Shown piece by piece: positions 5,649-7,596 of a DNA stretch of 7,596 nucleotides. Source of the DNA: CAZAPZ01 sp964487285. GTDB taxonomy: Bacteria > Campylobacterota_A > Desulfurellia > JAADFJ01. The notes beneath the pieces were generated by a model. It was not told the DNA's origin and made no database searches. It saw only the letters and a list, made by a program, of their open reading frames with translations. Every line of letters starts with the position of its first letter. The stretch's first letter is position 1. The DNA is taken from the NCBI GenBank assembly GCA_964487285.1, contig CAZAPZ010000079.1, positions 1-7,596 on the forward strand, written 5' to 3'. Position numbers and translations under genes: made by a program.

Positions 5649-6182
5649 ATGAAAAATAAAAACGCAGGATTAGGCGGTCAAAATGGGTTTACACTTATTG
5701 AGATGTTAATCGTCATTACTATTACTGTGATAATCATGGCAGTTGCCCTTCCGCCTCTTCACAGATGGATTGTGCGGTACAATGTGAATAAACAAACTGC
5801 GACTATTTATAACGCTTTAACGGAAATGCGGTTTAGAAGCCTTGCTCATAAAGACGGCAAGTTATGGGGGGCATCGTTTACCGCAAAGAGCATGACAACA
5901 TTTAGTTGGAATGACAAAAATTTTGATGGGCAAGTTACGTCAGATGAAGAGGAATCTTTTGCAACTTATAATATGAATTATGCTCTTACATCTTCACCTG
6001 CATTGCTGTGGTTTGACGACAGAGGCATAGCAAGAAGAAAAACAGGCGGATTTTACATACAAACGATACAGATCAACACATCTGTCCTTCCTGCTGGTTT
6101 TAGCGCTTATGACTGCATAGCAATATCGGCAAATAGGATAAGAGAGGGAAGATGGTCGGGGGGAAGTTGCAATGTATCGTAG
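5649..6182 (+). CDS. Type IV pilus minor pilin / pseudopilin, FimT/FimU (GspH)-like
   Basis: The 177-residue product has a class III prepilin signal: a 13-residue polar leader ending in Gly13, cleavage before Phe14 (NG|FTLIEML), Glu at +5 (E18), then a hydrophobic helix to about residue 37. The globular part ends in two cysteines (C156, C174), with ANRIREGRW between them, as expected for the GspH/FimT family. Residues 89-100 form a 12-position acidic loop (D, N, D-G, V, E at the EF-hand positions) that could bind calcium. FimT/FimU proteins belong to the minor pilin complex that primes and tips type IV pili; a type II secretion GspH role is less likely given the PilV/PilW-like neighbours. The ATG at 5649 fits the leader, but no clear Shine-Dalgarno sequence precedes it; coupling to the gene 13 bp upstream is plausible. 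Its 3' end overlaps the next gene by 11 bp. Confidence 0.88.
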   Translation: MKNKNAGLGGQNGFTLIEMLIVITITVIIMAVALPPLHRWIVRYNVNKQTATIYNALTEMRFRSLAHKDGKLWGASFTAKSMTTFSWNDKNFDGQVTSDEEESFATYNMNYALTSSPALLWFDDRGIARRKTGGFYIQTIQINTSVLPAGFSAYDCIAISANRIREGRWSGGSCNVS

Positions 6183-6549
6183 AATAAACGACGCTTCCGG
6201 TTTTACGATACTGGAGCTTCTTGTTTCAATCGGAATATTTGTGGTTATACTTATGGCTATGGCAGGTTTTTCTACGCTTCTTATTAGAACAAACGGAGCA
6301 AATGAAGTGAGAAACGCCGCTGTTAAAACGGCTCTTGATAAGATGCACCGAGCTGAACTGTTACCCTTCGGTTCGCCGATTACAAGCAGCGCAGGTTCTT
6401 TTCAGATGAGAGATTCAAGCGTCCCATATACCGTTTCATTCTCAACATCAACACCAACATCAAATATGGAAAAAATTGATGAAACAATATCCTACACATA
6501 TAGAGGCAAACCGATCTCATATAAATTATCTTCAATTGTTGTAAAATAA
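6172..6549 (+). CDS. Type IV pilus minor pilin, PilV-like
   Basis: This is a 125-residue prepilin-like protein. A ten-residue leader ends in Gly10, with cleavage before Phe11 (SG|FTILELL), Glu at +5 (E15), and a hydrophobic helix to about residue 38. The rest is a short Ser/Thr-rich domain ending in beta-like strands (ISYTYRGKPISYKLSSIVV), typical of PilV/GspI-sized minor pilins. Assignment to PilV rests on size and on its place between FimT-like and PilW-like genes more than on a unique motif. The ATG overlaps the upstream stop by 11 bp (ATG at 6172-6174, TAG at 6180-6182), and a G-rich GGGGGAAG lies five bases before it, so translation is probably coupled. PilD-type processing is expected. 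Confidence 0.82.
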   Translation: MYRRINDASGFTILELLVSIGIFVVILMAMAGFSTLLIRTNGANEVRNAAVKTALDKMHRAELLPFGSPITSSAGSFQMRDSSVPYTVSFSTSTPTSNMEKIDETISYTYRGKPISYKLSSIVVK

Positions 6550-6551
6550 TT

Positions 6552-7596
6552 ATGAAAAGAGAAAATGGCGTTACTTTAATTGAGCTTCTCGTATCGCTTC
6601 TTATATTAACGATTGTCATTGGTCTTACGCTTACTTTTTTTACAAAACAGCTGACGCTTACCACAAGCCAGTCAAGAATTTCAGAGAGCAGTCAGGAAGA
6701 GTTGTCTGCAATGGAGACAATGCGGCGTGATATAGAAACGGCAGGCTACGGATTGCCATGGGATATGGCCGGAGCACAGTATTCCGGTGCAATATCCTCA
6801 TCTGCGTCTCTATACAACGATGCACCTGCAAATGCTCCAAGGGCAATCATTATTGATAATGCAAATAGCTATCTTGTGCTTAAAGGCAGCACATTCAGCA
6901 ACAATAAGGCTTCCAAGCATTGGGGAATTTATTCAAGAAGCGGAACTTTTTATAACGGGTTCAGCGGCTCGGCTACTTCCGACTATACAGATTTAAACCG
7001 ATTTACTAAAGGTAATTATGCAATTATATTGACTGCCGGTACAAATAGACTGATAAGAAACGGAACAAACTGGAGTTATGAATATGACGGAACTTCTTTT
7101 CCGAACCCGCCGCCTGAGTCTGATTCTTATCTTGTATATGGAATAAGTTCAGATACAAGCATCCCAAAGGCCCCATTCAATCGAATTGACTATTATATAA
7201 AAACACCCGGTAAATTGCCTACTAACTGTGCAGCTAAAAGCAAAATTCTATATAGAGATATAATAAAGAGTTCAACAGGCAGGCTTACTTACTATCCGAT
7301 CTTAGATTGCGTGGCAGGATTTCATATCTGGCTTGGTGTTGATAATGGCAATGGAACCATAACTTATAGCTCGTCACCTAATTTTGCCATAGCTCCATCA
7401 GGCAATGATAAGGCCGCCGATGAAAGAGCAAAACTGAAAATAGTAAAAGTTTATCTACTTGTTCAAAATGGTGAAAAAGACAGGAACTACAACTTTCAAA
7501 ATAGCCCTGAATTTTCCAGTCCGTCATCATACAAATTTACCGATATCGATACGTCTCCCCCCACGCATTACTTTGATCTTTCCGGAATAACCAATT
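6552..7596 (+). CDS. Type IV pilus minor pilin, PilW-like (3' end outside the window)
   Basis: The frame is open from the ATG to the right edge: 348 codons with no stop, so the gene is incomplete. The product begins with a six-residue leader, KRENG|VTLIELL, with Val rather than Phe at +1 and Glu at +5 (E11), then a hydrophobic helix to about residue 31. PilW features follow: MRRDIETAGYG near 57-67, typical of the alpha-helical spine end; LDCVAGFHIWLGVDNGNG near 251-268; and AKLKIVKVYLLVQNGE further on, like the family's conserved C-terminal strands. C226 and C253 could form a disulfide. PilW is a large minor pilin of the priming complex working with PilV, PilX and PilY1. The start lies two bases after the PilV-like stop without a clear ribosome binding site, suggesting coupled translation. 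Confidence 0.87.
   Translation, partial: MKRENGVTLIELLVSLLILTIVIGLTLTFFTKQLTLTTSQSRISESSQEELSAMETMRRDIETAGYGLPWDMAGAQYSGAISSSASLYNDAPANAPRAIIIDNANSYLVLKGSTFSNNKASKHWGIYSRSGTFYNGFSGSATSDYTDLNRFTKGNYAIILTAGTNRLIRNGTNWSYEYDGTSFPNPPPESDSYLVYGISSDTSIPKAPFNRIDYYIKTPGKLPTNCAAKSKILYRDIIKSSTGRLTYYPILDCVAGFHIWLGVDNGNGTITYSSSPNFAIAPSGNDKAADERAKLKIVKVYLLVQNGEKDRNYNFQNSPEFSSPSSYKFTDIDTSPPTHYFDLSGITN

Noticed and set aside
6380..6846. Minus-strand open frames opposite the PilV-like and PilW-like genes
   Set aside because: They are shadows of strongly supported pilin genes and show no recognisable protein features or ribosome binding sites.

Overview
The window is an AT-rich, gene-dense stretch from a Gram-negative (diderm) bacterium. 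This follows from its genes: a lipid II flippase (MurJ), an LptF/LptG-type permease of lipopolysaccharide export, twin-arginine translocase subunits, a type IV prepilin peptidase and a run of minor pilin-like genes. AT-rich codon use and this mix of envelope genes would suit several deep-branching proteobacterial-type lineages (for example Deferribacter- or Desulfurella-like groups). I cannot fix the taxon from the sequence, and that suggestion is a weak inference.

Layout, left to right. A short open frame (2-97, +) enters from the left and is not recognised. murJ (177-1634, +) follows behind a promoter-like region with an inverted repeat. A minus-strand operon then reads tatB (4529-4209), tatC (4190-3474), prepilin peptidase pilD (3474-2749) and an LptF/LptG permease (2628-1576, probably starting further upstream near 2685). 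The permease gene and murJ converge and overlap by 59 bp at their 3' ends. A roughly 430-bp divergent intergenic region (4530-4960) carries promoter-like elements for both directions, a perfect 9-bp inverted repeat and three copies of a TTTGCATAA motif. Rightward from it run a CBS-CBS-ACT regulatory protein (4961-5635) and three tightly packed pseudopilin/minor pilin genes: FimT/GspH-like (5649-6182), PilV-like (6172-6549) and PilW-like (6552 to the window edge, incomplete).

How they fit together. All recognised genes except the CBS-ACT protein build or traffic across the envelope. The prepilin peptidase of the left operon has all four zinc-site cysteines and both catalytic aspartates. It is the obvious enzyme to process the three right-hand pilin-like proteins, each of which has a G|(F/V)T-x-x-E cleavage site. 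FimT-, PilV- and PilW-like proteins in this order match the minor pilins that prime type IV pilus assembly; the rest of that set (PilX, PilY1, a PilE-like protein) would be expected just beyond the right edge.

I see no mobile element, CRISPR array, tRNA, rRNA or obviously new defence or metabolic system. The points most worth checking are the probable non-canonical ATT start of the Lpt permease, a predicted leaderless murJ transcript, the repeat-rich divergent control region, and the linkage of a nucleotide/ligand-sensing CBS-ACT protein to minor pilin genes.
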